Shown: positions 1-8,478 of the stretch, piece by piece
Position numbering within the stretch: the first letter of the stretch is position 1
How the letters are laid out: every line of letters begins with the position of its first letter
Origin: Sphingomonas aurantiaca
GTDB taxonomy: Bacteria; Pseudomonadota; Alphaproteobacteria; Sphingomonadales; Sphingomonadaceae
Length of the DNA stretch: 64,000 nt
Assembly: GCF_003050705.1 (NCBI RefSeq)
Contig: NZ_QAOG01000002.1
Span: forward strand, 62,001 to 126,000
Reading direction: 5' to 3'
Program-made: the position numbers and the translations under genes
The notes under the pieces: generated by a model
The model's input: the letters and a program-made list of their open reading frames with translations, nothing else
Told to the model about the DNA's origin: nothing
The model's database searches: none

Positions 1-2654
1 GCTCGCGCCCGATCGCGGAATCGGAAGCCGCAGCGCTCCAGATCCAGCGGACCAGCCCGTCGCTGGTCTCGGTCATCGCGTCGGATTCGATCGGTCGCCT
101 GCCCGACCAGAACGTCGCCCAGGCGGTCAGCCGGCTGCCCGGCGTCGGCGTCCAGCGCGACCAGGGCCAGGCGCGCTACATCACGCTGCGCGGCGCGCCG
201 ATCAACTGGACCACGCTGTCGATCGACGGCATCAACGTCGTCAGCCCCGAGGGTCGCGACGCGCGCTTTGACTCGATCCCCTCGGCGATCGCGTCGCAGA
301 TCGTCGTCCGCAAGGCGGTCACCCCCGACATGACCGGCGAGACGATCGCGGGCAATGTCGACATCATCACGCGATCGGCGTTCGATTATCCGGGGATGAA
401 GGTGCAGGCCAAGGGCGGCCTCGGCCATGTCGAGCTCGGCAAGAAGACCGAATATGAAGGCTCGCTCGTCATCTCCGATCGGATCGACACGGGGATCGGC
501 GAATTCGGCATCGTCTCGTCCGCCAGCCTCTATCGCCGCGGCATGGTGACCGACAATTTCGAGACCGATTTCGAGGCGGTCGACCGCGATCGGCGGCCCG
601 GCTACCAGACGCGCAACTGGGCGCGCGAGACCGAGAACAAGCTCTACCGGCTGACCCGCAAGAACTACTCGCTGTCGACCCGGCTCGACTGGCGTCCGGC
701 GCCCGGCCACAAGCTGTTCGCCGAGACGATCTACTCGGCGTTCCAGGACGACGAACAGCGCAACAATTACATCTTCGATCTCGACGACCAGCAGTCGCGC
801 ACGCCGAACGGCACCGCCGCCTGCACGGTCAACGCCCGCCCCGCATCGGGCACCACGGGCTATGCCGATGTGTGCACCGGCAACACGCCGCTGCTCGGCA
901 CGGTGTACGGGATCGATCTCAACTCGAACTTCACGGTGCGCAAGTACAAGCAGTCGGTGTTCACCAACACGATCGGCGGCGATCACGAACTCGGCGCGTG
1001 GAAGGTCGCCTGGCGCGGCAACTTCACGCGCTCGATCGACGATCGGACGCAGCCCGCGCAGCTCAATTACGACAGCCCGGCATTCGGGACCAACGGCGCG
1101 AACGCGGCCAATCGGCTCACCGTCGGCTACGACCTGACCGATCCGCAACTCGCCAAGGTCCAGCTGTTCCGGACGATCCGCAACGCCGACGGCACCTTCT
1201 CGCGCGGCGACCAGGTGACCTCGATCGAGGACTTCCCGCGCACGCTGAGTCGTCTGCGCTCACTCAAGGCACAGGACGTCACCGAAGCGTACACCGCCAA
1301 GCTCGACATCAGCCGCGAAGCCTCGCTGTTCGGCGCGCAGACGGTGTTCACCGCCGGCGTCCGCTATGACGATCGCACCAAGACCGCGAACGAGGACCTG
1401 CTCGAACTGAACAGCGCCGCGCAGTTTGCCGCGGCGGGGATCCCCACCGGCTATGCGGCGATCGCCAAGACCGGCGGGTTCCAGGGCGAGATTCCGCTCG
1501 GCTACACCTTCCAGTATTTCGACCGCGACAAGGTGCTCGGGCTGGTCGATCAGGCGAAGACCGTCGCCAGCTACCTGCCGGTAGACGCGAATTTCTACGA
1601 GGTCGGCGAGAAGGTCTATTCGGCCTATGCGATGGCCACCGTGACGACCAACTGGGGCAGCATCGTCGGCGGTGCCCGTGTCGAGCATATCCGAAACGAC
1701 GCGCGCGCCTTCTCGATCAACGCCTCGACCAACGCGACGACGCCGGTCGAGGCGAAGTCGAGCCAGACGCTGGTCTATCCCAGCCTCCACCTGAACTGGG
1801 ACGTCAACGATCGGATGAAGGCGCGCCTGTCGTTCAACACCGGCGCGGCCCGCCCCGATTACGATCAGCTCCGCCCGAACCTGACCTATAACGACGCGAA
1901 CCTGACCGTGTCGGGCGGCAACCCCGATGCGAAGCCCGAAAAGGCCAAGGGCGCGGATCTCTACGTCGAATATTACACGATGCCGCGCGGCTTCCTGTCG
2001 ATCGGCGCCTATTACAAGGACGTCACCAACGTCCTGTTCGATTCGGTCCAGACCTTCGGCAGCACGATCCTCAACACCGGCAGCACCGATCGCTCGCAAT
2101 ATCAGTTCTCGACCGTCCTGAACGGCGGCAAGGGCTATATCATGGGCATCGAGGGCGCGATCCAGCAGCAGCTTGAGCCCTTCACCGCCGATCTCGGCCT
2201 GCCCGAGTGGATGGGCGGCTTCGGCATCCAGCTCAATGCGACGATCAACAAGAGCCGCGCGGATACGCCGGGTGCGGCGGGTATCCCGTCGCGGAAGGTG
2301 CCGCTGCCGGGCGCCTCGGACGCGATCTACAATTTGATCGGCTATTACGAGAAATACGGCTTCTCCGCGCGAGTCTCGTACCAGAACCGGTCCGCCTGGC
2401 TCGACGCGATCGGCGCGGTCGCGCAGGTCGGGGATACCGTTCGCGGCGTCGATGGCGGCGATTTCTACTGGGCGAAGGACAATGAACTCGACGCGTCGGT
2501 GCGGTACGCAATCAACGGCAATGTCGAGATCTATGCCGATTTCGCCAATCTGCTGAACGGTCCGGGACGCCGCTATGTCGGCTCGTCCGCCTACACGATC
2601 GAGCATGAGACGTTCGGGCGTCGCTATACCGGCGGCATGCGGGTGACGTTCTGA
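1..2654 (+). CDS. TonB-dependent receptor (5' end outside window)
   Basis: Outer-membrane beta-barrel receptor for active uptake of a ligand powered by TonB-ExbBD. The reading frame is open from base 3, so the start lies upstream. The first ~115 visible residues are the plug domain (RLPDQNVAQAVSRLPGVGVQ, then an RYITLRG stretch and the VRKAVTPDMTGETIAGNVD segment), followed by about 750 residues of barrel ending in a terminal aromatic residue (MRVTF). It resembles the family annotated as TonB-dependent receptor in Caulobacter and Sphingomonas. Its stop codon overlaps the start of the downstream phytase (TGATG), so the two are probably translationally coupled and the ligand may be phytate or a phosphorylated product. 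The ligand is an inference. Confidence 0.93.
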   Translation, partial: SRPIAESEAAALQIQRTSPSLVSVIASDSIGRLPDQNVAQAVSRLPGVGVQRDQGQARYITLRGAPINWTTLSIDGINVVSPEGRDARFDSIPSAIASQIVVRKAVTPDMTGETIAGNVDIITRSAFDYPGMKVQAKGGLGHVELGKKTEYEGSLVISDRIDTGIGEFGIVSSASLYRRGMVTDNFETDFEAVDRDRRPGYQTRNWARETENKLYRLTRKNYSLSTRLDWRPAPGHKLFAETIYSAFQDDEQRNNYIFDLDDQQSRTPNGTAACTVNARPASGTTGYADVCTGNTPLLGTVYGIDLNSNFTVRKYKQSVFTNTIGGDHELGAWKVAWRGNFTRSIDDRTQPAQLNYDSPAFGTNGANAANRLTVGYDLTDPQLAKVQLFRTIRNADGTFSRGDQVTSIEDFPRTLSRLRSLKAQDVTEAYTAKLDISREASLFGAQTVFTAGVRYDDRTKTANEDLLELNSAAQFAAAGIPTGYAAIAKTGGFQGEIPLGYTFQYFDRDKVLGLVDQAKTVASYLPVDANFYEVGEKVYSAYAMATVTTNWGSIVGGARVEHIRNDARAFSINASTNATTPVEAKSSQTLVYPSLHLNWDVNDRMKARLSFNTGAARPDYDQLRPNLTYNDANLTVSGGNPDAKPEKAKGADLYVEYYTMPRGFLSIGAYYKDVTNVLFDSVQTFGSTILNTGSTDRSQYQFSTVLNGGKGYIMGIEGAIQQQLEPFTADLGLPEWMGGFGIQLNATINKSRADTPGAAGIPSRKVPLPGASDAIYNLIGYYEKYGFSARVSYQNRSAWLDAIGAVAQVGDTVRGVDGGDFYWAKDNELDASVRYAINGNVEIYADFANLLNGPGRRYVGSSAYTIEHETFGRRYTGGMRVTF

Positions 2655-3676
2655 TGCGCGCGCTTCCCTTCGCCGCCTTGCTGCTCGCAGGGTGCGCCAC
2701 GACCTCGGCCCCGCTGGCGACCGAGGCGCCAATGGTCGCGGCCACGGCGGAGACCGATCCGGTCGACACTGCAGCGGACGCCGCCGACGATCCCGCGATC
2801 TGGCGCAACCCGGCCGATCCATCGAAGAGCCTCGTCATCGGCACCGACAAGAAGGCGGGCATCCATGTCTATAGCCTGGCCGGCAAGCGGCTGAGCTTCA
2901 CGCCCGCCGAGCGGCTCAACAATGTCGATCTGCGCGAGACCGGCGCGCGGGTGATCGCCGCCGCCAGCGACCGCGCCGACGTCGCGACCGCGCATGTCTC
3001 GCTGTTCACGCTCGACACTGCCGCGGCGAAGCTCGTGCCGCTCGGCCGCTTCCCGGTCGGCGCGGGCGAGGCGTATGGCATGTGCCTGTGGACCCGCGCC
3101 CGCGACCACGCGCTGTTCGGTTTCATCGTGCTCAAGGACGGTCGCATCGACCAGGTCGCGATCGATCTGTCGGGTGCGACGCCCAAGGTGACTACGGTAC
3201 GCTCGATGAAGCTCGCCACGCAGTCCGAAGGCTGCGTCGTCGATGATCGGACGGGACAGTTATACGTCGCGGAGGAAGATGTCGGCCTCTGGCGGTTCGA
3301 TGCCGACCCGTCCGCAGCCACGACCGCAACCGCGATCGCCAAGGTCGATGGCAAGACGCTCGTCGCGGACGCGGAGGGGCTGGCGCTCGCACCTTCTGGC
3401 AGGAGCGGCGGCTATCTCGTCGCGTCGAGCCAGGGCGACAATGCCTACACGCTCTATCGCCTGCCTGGCGTCACCTATGCCGGCCGCTTCCGCATCGGCG
3501 GCGGCGCGATCGACGGCACCAGCGATACCGACGGCATCGACCTGATGCTGGGCGATTTCGGTCCGGCCTATCCGCGCGGGTTGCTGGTCGCGCAGGACGG
3601 CGACAATGCGCCTGCCACGCAGAACTTCAAATATGTCAGCTGGGATGCGGTCCGCCGCGCGCTCAAACTGCGCTGA
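2654..3676 (+). CDS. Beta-propeller phytase (3-phytase), lipoprotein
   Basis: Hydrolyses phosphate from phytate (myo-inositol hexakisphosphate). The 340-residue protein starts with a lipoprotein signal with the lipobox LLLAGC, so it is probably anchored in the periplasm or outer membrane. The body matches beta-propeller phytases: a DDPAIWRNPADPSKSLVIGTDK segment near the start, a YGMCLW stretch near residue 140, a SEGCVVDDRTGQLYVAEEDVGLWRFDADP stretch in the middle and a DTDGIDLM segment near the end. These acidic blade motifs bind calcium in the family. The ATG overlaps the receptor stop, which supports joint expression and use of plant-derived phytate as a phosphorus source. Confidence 0.93.
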   Translation: MRALPFAALLLAGCATTSAPLATEAPMVAATAETDPVDTAADAADDPAIWRNPADPSKSLVIGTDKKAGIHVYSLAGKRLSFTPAERLNNVDLRETGARVIAAASDRADVATAHVSLFTLDTAAAKLVPLGRFPVGAGEAYGMCLWTRARDHALFGFIVLKDGRIDQVAIDLSGATPKVTTVRSMKLATQSEGCVVDDRTGQLYVAEEDVGLWRFDADPSAATTATAIAKVDGKTLVADAEGLALAPSGRSGGYLVASSQGDNAYTLYRLPGVTYAGRFRIGGGAIDGTSDTDGIDLMLGDFGPAYPRGLLVAQDGDNAPATQNFKYVSWDAVRRALKLR

Positions 3677-3710
3677 TCGTCAGGCCGTCGGTGGTGGTCA
3701 GCGCTGGGAT

Positions 3711-3784
3711 TGGAGCGGGTGAAGGGAATCGAACCCTCGTCACTTGCTTGGGAAGCAAAAGCTCTACCATTGAGCTACACCCGC
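3711..3784 (-). tRNA. tRNA-Gly (anticodon CCC)
   Basis: The reverse complement folds into a full cloverleaf: acceptor GCGGGTG pairs with CACCCGC, the D-arm is GCTC...GAGC, the anticodon loop is TTCCCAA in a TTTGC/GCAAG stem, and the T-arm contains GGTTCGATTCC. The anticodon CCC reads GGG glycine codons. The CCA end is encoded (bases 3711-3713). Coordinates include CCA. Confidence 0.96.
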
Positions 3785-3921
3785 AGACGCATGCCGATAC
3801 CGGCGCGGTCCGGTGTCCGTACCCGGCACGATCGCGAAGTTCAAGCGTCAAGCGCATGGGAACGTCCGTGCGCGTCCAGCGCTGTAGCGGGACGGGCCCG
3901 ATGCCCGACAAGGATCATGGC

Positions 3922-4497
3922 ATGCCGACCTCCCCATTGACCCGCGCGTCCCTGCCGGGCGCCCCCGAAACCGACCGCTTGCGCGAGGGGCCCGTGCGCG
4001 AAGGTTTGTCGCGGCCGGTCGCAGCGTTGATCGTTGCCGGTGTGCTGGGTACGAGCGCGGTGCTCGGGCGGCGCAACGCGCCCGATCCGTCGCATCCCAA
4101 GACGCGGCGCTGGTATAAGCGGCTCGACAAGCCAGACTTCACGCCCCCCGACCGCGTGTTCGGCGCGGTCTGGCCGGTGCTCGAAACCGGGCTGGCAGTC
4201 GGTGGCTATCGACTGATGCGCGCGCCCGCCGGCCCGAGTCGCAACGCGGCGGTCGGGCTGTGGCTGCTCAACACGGCGATGGTCGGCGGCTGGACCGAAT
4301 TGTTCTTTCGCAAGCGCGCGCTGGAGACGAGCGCGGTCGCCGCGGGCGCGATGGTCGTCACCGGGGCGGCCTATGTCGCGACCGCCGCGAAGGTCGATCG
4401 GCCCGCGGCAGGGTTGGGCGTACCGTTCGTCGGCTGGCTGGCCTTCGCCACCGTGCTCGCGGCCGGGATCAGCCGGCGCAACGAGTCGCGACGATGA
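3922..4497 (+). CDS. TspO/MBR family membrane protein
   Basis: Member of the TspO/peripheral benzodiazepine receptor family, small integral membrane proteins that bind porphyrins and heme and act in tetrapyrrole or stress signalling. The signature WYKRLDKPDFTPPDRVFGAVWPVL is visible around residues 60-83, followed by four hydrophobic segments. I chose ATG 3922 because AAGGA lies 8 bases upstream; an in-frame ATG at 3901 would add 7 residues, and still longer frames run across the tRNA and are not credible. The N-terminal ~55 residues before the signature are longer than in typical TspO and include one extra hydrophobic stretch. The stop overlaps the next start (ATGA). Confidence 0.82.
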   Translation: MPTSPLTRASLPGAPETDRLREGPVREGLSRPVAALIVAGVLGTSAVLGRRNAPDPSHPKTRRWYKRLDKPDFTPPDRVFGAVWPVLETGLAVGGYRLMRAPAGPSRNAAVGLWLLNTAMVGGWTELFFRKRALETSAVAAGAMVVTGAAYVATAAKVDRPAAGLGVPFVGWLAFATVLAAGISRRNESRR

Positions 4498-4859
4498 GCC
4501 GGCTTACCGTCTGGCATGACGGCGACTGCCCGTTATGCCGTCGCGAGATCGCGCTGATGCGCCGTCTCGACCGGCGCGGTGCGATTGACTTCGTCGACGC
4601 GACCGATGGCGACGCGTCCTGCCCGATCGATCGCGGGGCGTTGCTGGCGCGGTTCCACGCGCGCGAGGACGGGCAGATGCTGTCGGGGGCCGCGGCGTTC
4701 GCGGCGATGTGGCGGGCCATTCCGATCCTGCGTCCGCTGGGCCTCGCGGCGCGGCAGCCGACCGTGCTGCGCGTGCTAGAGCGAGTCTATGTCGGTTTCC
4801 TGCGCGTCCGGCCCAAGCTGCAACGCGCGCTACGTCGGCGCGAAGCGAACGCGCGATGA
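4494..4859 (+). CDS. Thiol-disulfide oxidoreductase DCC family protein (DUF393)
   Basis: A 121-residue protein with the DCC signature: HDGDCPLCRREIALMRRLDRRGAIDFVD at residues 8-35, containing the CPLC redox pair that resembles a thioredoxin-type CxxC. The family is predicted to be a thiol-disulfide oxidoreductase, but its partner is generally unknown. ATG 4494 overlaps the stop of the TspO-like gene by four bases and its own stop overlaps the DUF427 start in the same way, so the three genes form one compact operon. Confidence 0.85.
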   Translation: MSRLTVWHDGDCPLCRREIALMRRLDRRGAIDFVDATDGDASCPIDRGALLARFHAREDGQMLSGAAAFAAMWRAIPILRPLGLAARQPTVLRVLERVYVGFLRVRPKLQRALRRREANAR

Positions 4860-5350
4860 CGGTCCGCCGCGATCCCGTGCTGCCGGGACAGACAAGCGTG
4901 TGGGACTTTCCGCGGCCGGCGATCGCGATGACGAGCGCGCAGCATGTGCGGATCGAGCATCGCGGCCAGGTCATCGCCGACACGCGCGCGAGCGTGAAGA
5001 CGCTCGAGACCAGCCATCCGCCCAGCTATTACATCCCGCCGGACGCCATCGCGATGACGCTGTTCCGCCGCTCGACCCAGACCTCGTTCTGCGAATGGAA
5101 GGGCGATGCGGTCTATTACGACCTGCTGATCGACGGCGAGACGCTGCGCGGCATCGCCTGGAGCTATCCCGCGCCGAAACGCGCGTTTGCCGCTCTGCGT
5201 GACCATCTCGCCTTCTATGCAGCGCCGTTCGATGCATGCTTCGTCGACAACGAGCGGGTTGTCCCGCAGCCGGGCGGATTCTACGGGGGGTGGATCACCA
5301 GCGATCTTGCCGGGCCGTTCAAGGGCGTGCCCGGCAGTCGCTATTGGTAG
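4856..5350 (+). CDS. DUF427 domain-containing protein
   Basis: A 164-residue soluble protein with DUF427 hallmarks: VRIEHRGQVIADTRASVKTLETSHPPSYYIPPDAI, a conserved segment around residues 70-85 including CEWKG and YYDL, and near the C-terminus the GGFYGGWITSDLAGPFKG stretch. The biochemical function of this family is unknown. ATG 4856 overlaps the upstream DCC stop. Its repeated association with TspO and DCC genes here suggests a shared redox or tetrapyrrole-related role, but this is inference only. Confidence 0.85.
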   Translation: MTVRRDPVLPGQTSVWDFPRPAIAMTSAQHVRIEHRGQVIADTRASVKTLETSHPPSYYIPPDAIAMTLFRRSTQTSFCEWKGDAVYYDLLIDGETLRGIAWSYPAPKRAFAALRDHLAFYAAPFDACFVDNERVVPQPGGFYGGWITSDLAGPFKGVPGSRYW

Positions 5351-5356
5351 GGGGCG

Positions 5357-6214
5357 TCAGTCCAGGCCAGCCGCCCGGCGGACGGCGAGGCCTGCACCCG
5401 CCCAGTCGACATCCTCGCCCTCCAGCGCGATCGCCGTACGCAGATGATCGCGAACGATCCCGAGCAGCGGCATCGGCGTGCGTGACGCGCCCGCCGCGGC
5501 GTCGACGAGGTTCATGTCCTTCAACCCCAGCGGCGCGGCGAAGCCCGCAGGCTTGAACTTGTCGGCCACCAGCATGTCGCCATAGGTCTTGTAGACCGGC
5601 GCGGAGAACAGCGTGCCGGTCAGCACCTCGAGCAAGGTCGCTCGGTCGACGCCACCCTTTTCCGCCAGCGTCATCGCCTCCGCCATCGCCTCGACCGCGG
5701 CCATGATCATGAAATTGCCGCTCAGCTTGACCAGATTGGCCGCCGATGGCGTGGTGCCGACGCGGAAGACGCGCTGGGCGATCGCCTCGAACACCGGTTC
5801 GCACAGGTCGATCAGGTCGTCCGCGCCGGCCGCGACGACGAACAGCTTGCCCGCCTCCGCCGCGGGCGGGCGGCCGAACACCGGTGCGGCGACATAACGC
5901 TGCCGCTCGCCCGCGAGCCGGTCGGCGAGCGCGACGCCGATCGTGCTGTGCGACACGTGCAGCGCCGGGCAATCGAGGATCCCGTCCTCACCGAAGACCA
6001 CCGCTTCGAGCGCGCGATCGTCCGCGAGCATCGTCATCACGACATCGCCCTGCGCGGCGGCGGCGGGGGTGTCCGCGAGGACCGCGCCGGCCGCAACCAG
6101 CGCATCGTCCTTGCCGGGCGAGCGGTTCCAGACGGTGACCGCGTGGCCCGCCTTGACCAGATTGGCGGCCATGGCGCTGCCCATCTGGCCGAGCCCGATG
6201 AATCCGACCTTCAT
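5357..6214 (-). CDS. NAD(P)-dependent beta-hydroxyacid dehydrogenase (3-hydroxyisobutyrate dehydrogenase family)
   Basis: Oxidoreductase acting on a short hydroxy acid or the reverse aldehyde/keto acid. The 285-residue protein starts with the Rossmann motif GFIGLGQMGSAMAANLVKAGH (residues 4-24), then a substrate-binding loop with DCPALHVSHSTIG and the catalytic-lysine region AANLVKLSGNFMIMAAVEAMAEA (family pattern K..GN). The open frame extends upstream, but ATG 6214 gives the correct family N-terminus and has GGAAG just before it. It faces the DUF427 operon tail to tail with only 6 bases between. The substrate cannot be fixed from sequence; glyoxylate/succinic semialdehyde reductases belong to the same family. 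Confidence 0.88.
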   Translation of the reverse strand: MKVGFIGLGQMGSAMAANLVKAGHAVTVWNRSPGKDDALVAAGAVLADTPAAAAQGDVVMTMLADDRALEAVVFGEDGILDCPALHVSHSTIGVALADRLAGERQRYVAAPVFGRPPAAEAGKLFVVAAGADDLIDLCEPVFEAIAQRVFRVGTTPSAANLVKLSGNFMIMAAVEAMAEAMTLAEKGGVDRATLLEVLTGTLFSAPVYKTYGDMLVADKFKPAGFAAPLGLKDMNLVDAAAGASRTPMPLLGIVRDHLRTAIALEGEDVDWAGAGLAVRRAAGLD

Positions 6215-6272
6215 GCTACTTCCTTCCGAATGCCTGTCCTGGGGCCAACGCACGCCGCGACGGATCGCTGCG

Positions 6273-7664
6273 TCATGCGCGCAGCGGGAGGCTGAGGCGT
6301 GCGAGCAGTCCGCCGGTCGTCGAGCGCCCCAGGACGAGCGTGCCGCCGCTGAGTTCGGCGAGTTCGCGCGTGATCGACAGCCCGAAGCCATGGCCATCGC
6401 CGCGTTCGTCGAGGCGTCGGCCGGGCAGCATCGCCTGCGCGATCGCCGCGTCGTCGATCCCTTCGCCATCGTCCGCGACGTCCAGCGTCACGACGCCGTC
6501 TGCCGCCGCGGCGCTGATCGCCAGCGCCGCGCGCGCATGGCGCCAGGCGTTGTCGAGCAGGTTGCCGATCATCTCGTCGAGATCCTGCGCGTCGATTGCG
6601 ACCGCGAGCCCGGCGGGGATAGCGATGTCGACCGCGATCGGGCGGTCCGCATGGATGCGACGCAACACCGCGACGAGATCGTCGATGGCAGGGGCGATCG
6701 GCGTCCGGCTCCGCGCGCCACCGGTGGCGTCGGCGCGCGCGCGGCCGAGATGATGGCGCACGCGACGGTCGATCTGATCGACCATGTCGCGGACGTCGTC
6801 GCCCGCGCCCGCCTCGGCGAGCCGCAGCGACAGCGCGGCGAGGGGGGTCTTCAGGCCATGCGCGAGGTTGGCGACGTGCTGGCGCGCGTGCGCGAGCCCG
6901 GCGGCGTTCTGGTTGATCAGCGCGTTCAGTTCGGTGACGAGCGGTTGCAGCTCGCCCGGTTGCTCGTCGGGGACATGGCGCTGCGTGCCGGCGCGCACGG
7001 CGGCGAGCGCGGTGCGCAGATCGCGCAAGGGACGCAGCCCAAAGCGCAGCTGGAGGAGCGTCGCGAGCGCGAGCCCGGCACCAAGCAGCGCGAGCGACCC
7101 GAGCAGTGGGATCATCGCCTCGCGCAGCGGTTCCTCGACGATCCGGCGCGGGCCGATCGCGGTGATCGTCACCGCACCGCGTGGCGTGGGAACCTCCATC
7201 GTCCGCGAATGGAGCCGCTCGCCGCTGCTTGCGCGCGTGTCGCCGGCGTGAAGCTGGCGGTCCTCGGGGCCTCCGGGGCCGGGCGGGGGCGGGGGGCGAT
7301 CGGCACCGGGCTTGGGCGCCGGCGGTGGTGCGGCAGGTCTCGGGGCGGGAAGCGGCGGCGTCGTACCGCTATCGACCCGACCGGCGGGGCCGTCGACATG
7401 CCACGACCAGTCCGATCCGGGCACGCCGAAGTCGGGCAGGTCGACCGCGCGGGTCCGGTCGAGCGTCGCGTCGGGACGGACCGCGCGGGCGAGCACCGCG
7501 ACCTGCGCGTCGAGGCGCTCGTCGAGCCCGCGCATGACGAACCGTTCGAGCACGTTGCCGATCGTGATCCCGGCGAACACGAGTGCCACGCCGGTCGACA
7601 GCGCGGCGATCGCGAGCATCCGGCCGAACAACGATCGCGGGATGAGGCGTAGGCGTTTCGTCAT
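6273..7664 (-). CDS. Two-component sensor histidine kinase
   Basis: Inner-membrane sensor kinase of 463 residues. A transmembrane segment at about 13-36 and a second at about 185-205 flank a periplasmic region that contains a long proline-rich insert (PAPPPAPKPGADRPPPPPGP). This is followed by HAMP-like sequence, an H-box NLAHGLKTPLAALS in which the usual Glu after His is replaced by Gly, an N-box (MIGNLLDNAWRH), and G-boxes DDGEGID and GDGHGFGLSI. The HALKTPL/HGLKTPL form is typical of PhoQ-like kinases. It lies 37 bases downstream of its response regulator and is surely its partner. The stimulus is unknown; divalent cations or envelope stress are possibilities by family. Confidence 0.93.
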   Translation of the reverse strand: MTKRLRLIPRSLFGRMLAIAALSTGVALVFAGITIGNVLERFVMRGLDERLDAQVAVLARAVRPDATLDRTRAVDLPDFGVPGSDWSWHVDGPAGRVDSGTTPPLPAPRPAAPPPAPKPGADRPPPPPGPGGPEDRQLHAGDTRASSGERLHSRTMEVPTPRGAVTITAIGPRRIVEEPLREAMIPLLGSLALLGAGLALATLLQLRFGLRPLRDLRTALAAVRAGTQRHVPDEQPGELQPLVTELNALINQNAAGLAHARQHVANLAHGLKTPLAALSLRLAEAGAGDDVRDMVDQIDRRVRHHLGRARADATGGARSRTPIAPAIDDLVAVLRRIHADRPIAVDIAIPAGLAVAIDAQDLDEMIGNLLDNAWRHARAALAISAAAADGVVTLDVADDGEGIDDAAIAQAMLPGRRLDERGDGHGFGLSITRELAELSGGTLVLGRSTTGGLLARLSLPLRA

Positions 7665-7701
7665 CGCCGCGCTCCCGGGAGGATGAAAAAGGCCGGCGCG
7701 A

Positions 7702-8373
7702 TCACGATCCGTCCGCCGTCAGGCGGTAGCCGCGGCCGCGCACCGTCTCGATCATCTGCGCGCCGATCTTGCGGCGCAACCGGCCGATGATGACCTCGAT
7801 CGAGTTCGAATCGACATCGGCATCGCCTTCGTAGACCCGCTCGATCAGGTCGGCGCGCTCGATCACGACTTCGCGGCGGAGCATCAGCGCCGATAGCACG
7901 CGCCACTCAAACGCAGTGAGCTTCAGCGGCAGGCCGTCGAGCTCGAACGTGCCGAGCTGCGCGTCGAATGCCAGTGGTCCGCAGGTGACCCGCGCCGCGG
8001 CGTGGCCGGCCGCGCGGCGGACGAGCGCGCGAAGTCGCATCACGACCTCCTCGACGCGGAAGGGTTTCACCACATAGTCGTCCGCGCCGGCCTTGAACCC
8101 CTCGACCTTCTCCGACCAGCCGTCGCGCGCCGTCAGGATCAACACCGGTAAATCGCGCCCCGCGGCGCGCCAGTCGCGCAGGACGGACAGCCCGTCGCGC
8201 TTGGGGAGCCCGAGATCGAGCACCGCCGCGTCGTAGAGTTCGGTGGCGCCGAGATGGCCGCCATCCTCGCCATTGCTCGCGACGTCGACCGCGAAATGCT
8301 CCGCGCGCAGGGCCCGCGCGAGCCCGTCGGCGATCGCCGCATCGTCTTCGACCAATAATACCCGCATGCGCAT
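7702..8373 (-). CDS. OmpR/PhoP-family response regulator
   Basis: DNA-binding response regulator of 223 residues. The receiver domain shows the acidic pair EDD (9-11), phospho-acceptor Asp53 in AVLDLGLP, the TARD switch region and the VKPF lysine. The C-terminal winged helix contains LTAFEWRVLSALMLRR and ends in IETVRGRGYRL, typical of the OmpR/PhoB class. It is co-oriented with the kinase downstream and divergent from the secreted OB-fold protein, with a short intergenic region that contains an inverted repeat. A second in-frame ATG two codons in could also be the start. Confidence 0.95.
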   Translation of the reverse strand: MRMRVLLVEDDAAIADGLARALRAEHFAVDVASNGEDGGHLGATELYDAAVLDLGLPKRDGLSVLRDWRAAGRDLPVLILTARDGWSEKVEGFKAGADDYVVKPFRVEEVVMRLRALVRRAAGHAAARVTCGPLAFDAQLGTFELDGLPLKLTAFEWRVLSALMLRREVVIERADLIERVYEGDADVDSNSIEVIIGRLRRKIGAQMIETVRGRGYRLTADGS

Positions 8374-8400
8374 CCCCTATGTCCGAGACCCCAACGGAAT

Positions 8401-8418
8401 CTGAACGGCTTGGTTCAG
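8401..8418. promoter_or_regulatory. Inverted repeat between divergent genes, candidate response-regulator operator
   Basis: CTGAAC-GGCTTG-GTTCAG is a perfect 6-6-6 inverted repeat in the 105-base region between the response regulator and the OB-fold protein gene. Its location suggests autoregulation and control of the secreted protein. OmpR-type regulators more often use direct repeats, so this is only a candidate. Confidence 0.35.
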
Positions 8419-8478
8419 CGGGCGTCGGCAGCGTGCGCCTAAACGGTGATTCGTCAACCAATGAGAGGAAAGACGCAC

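Noticed and set aside
3691..3921. An early start for the TspO-like gene
   Set aside because: It would run through tRNA-Gly. The sequence before 3922 has no conserved residues.
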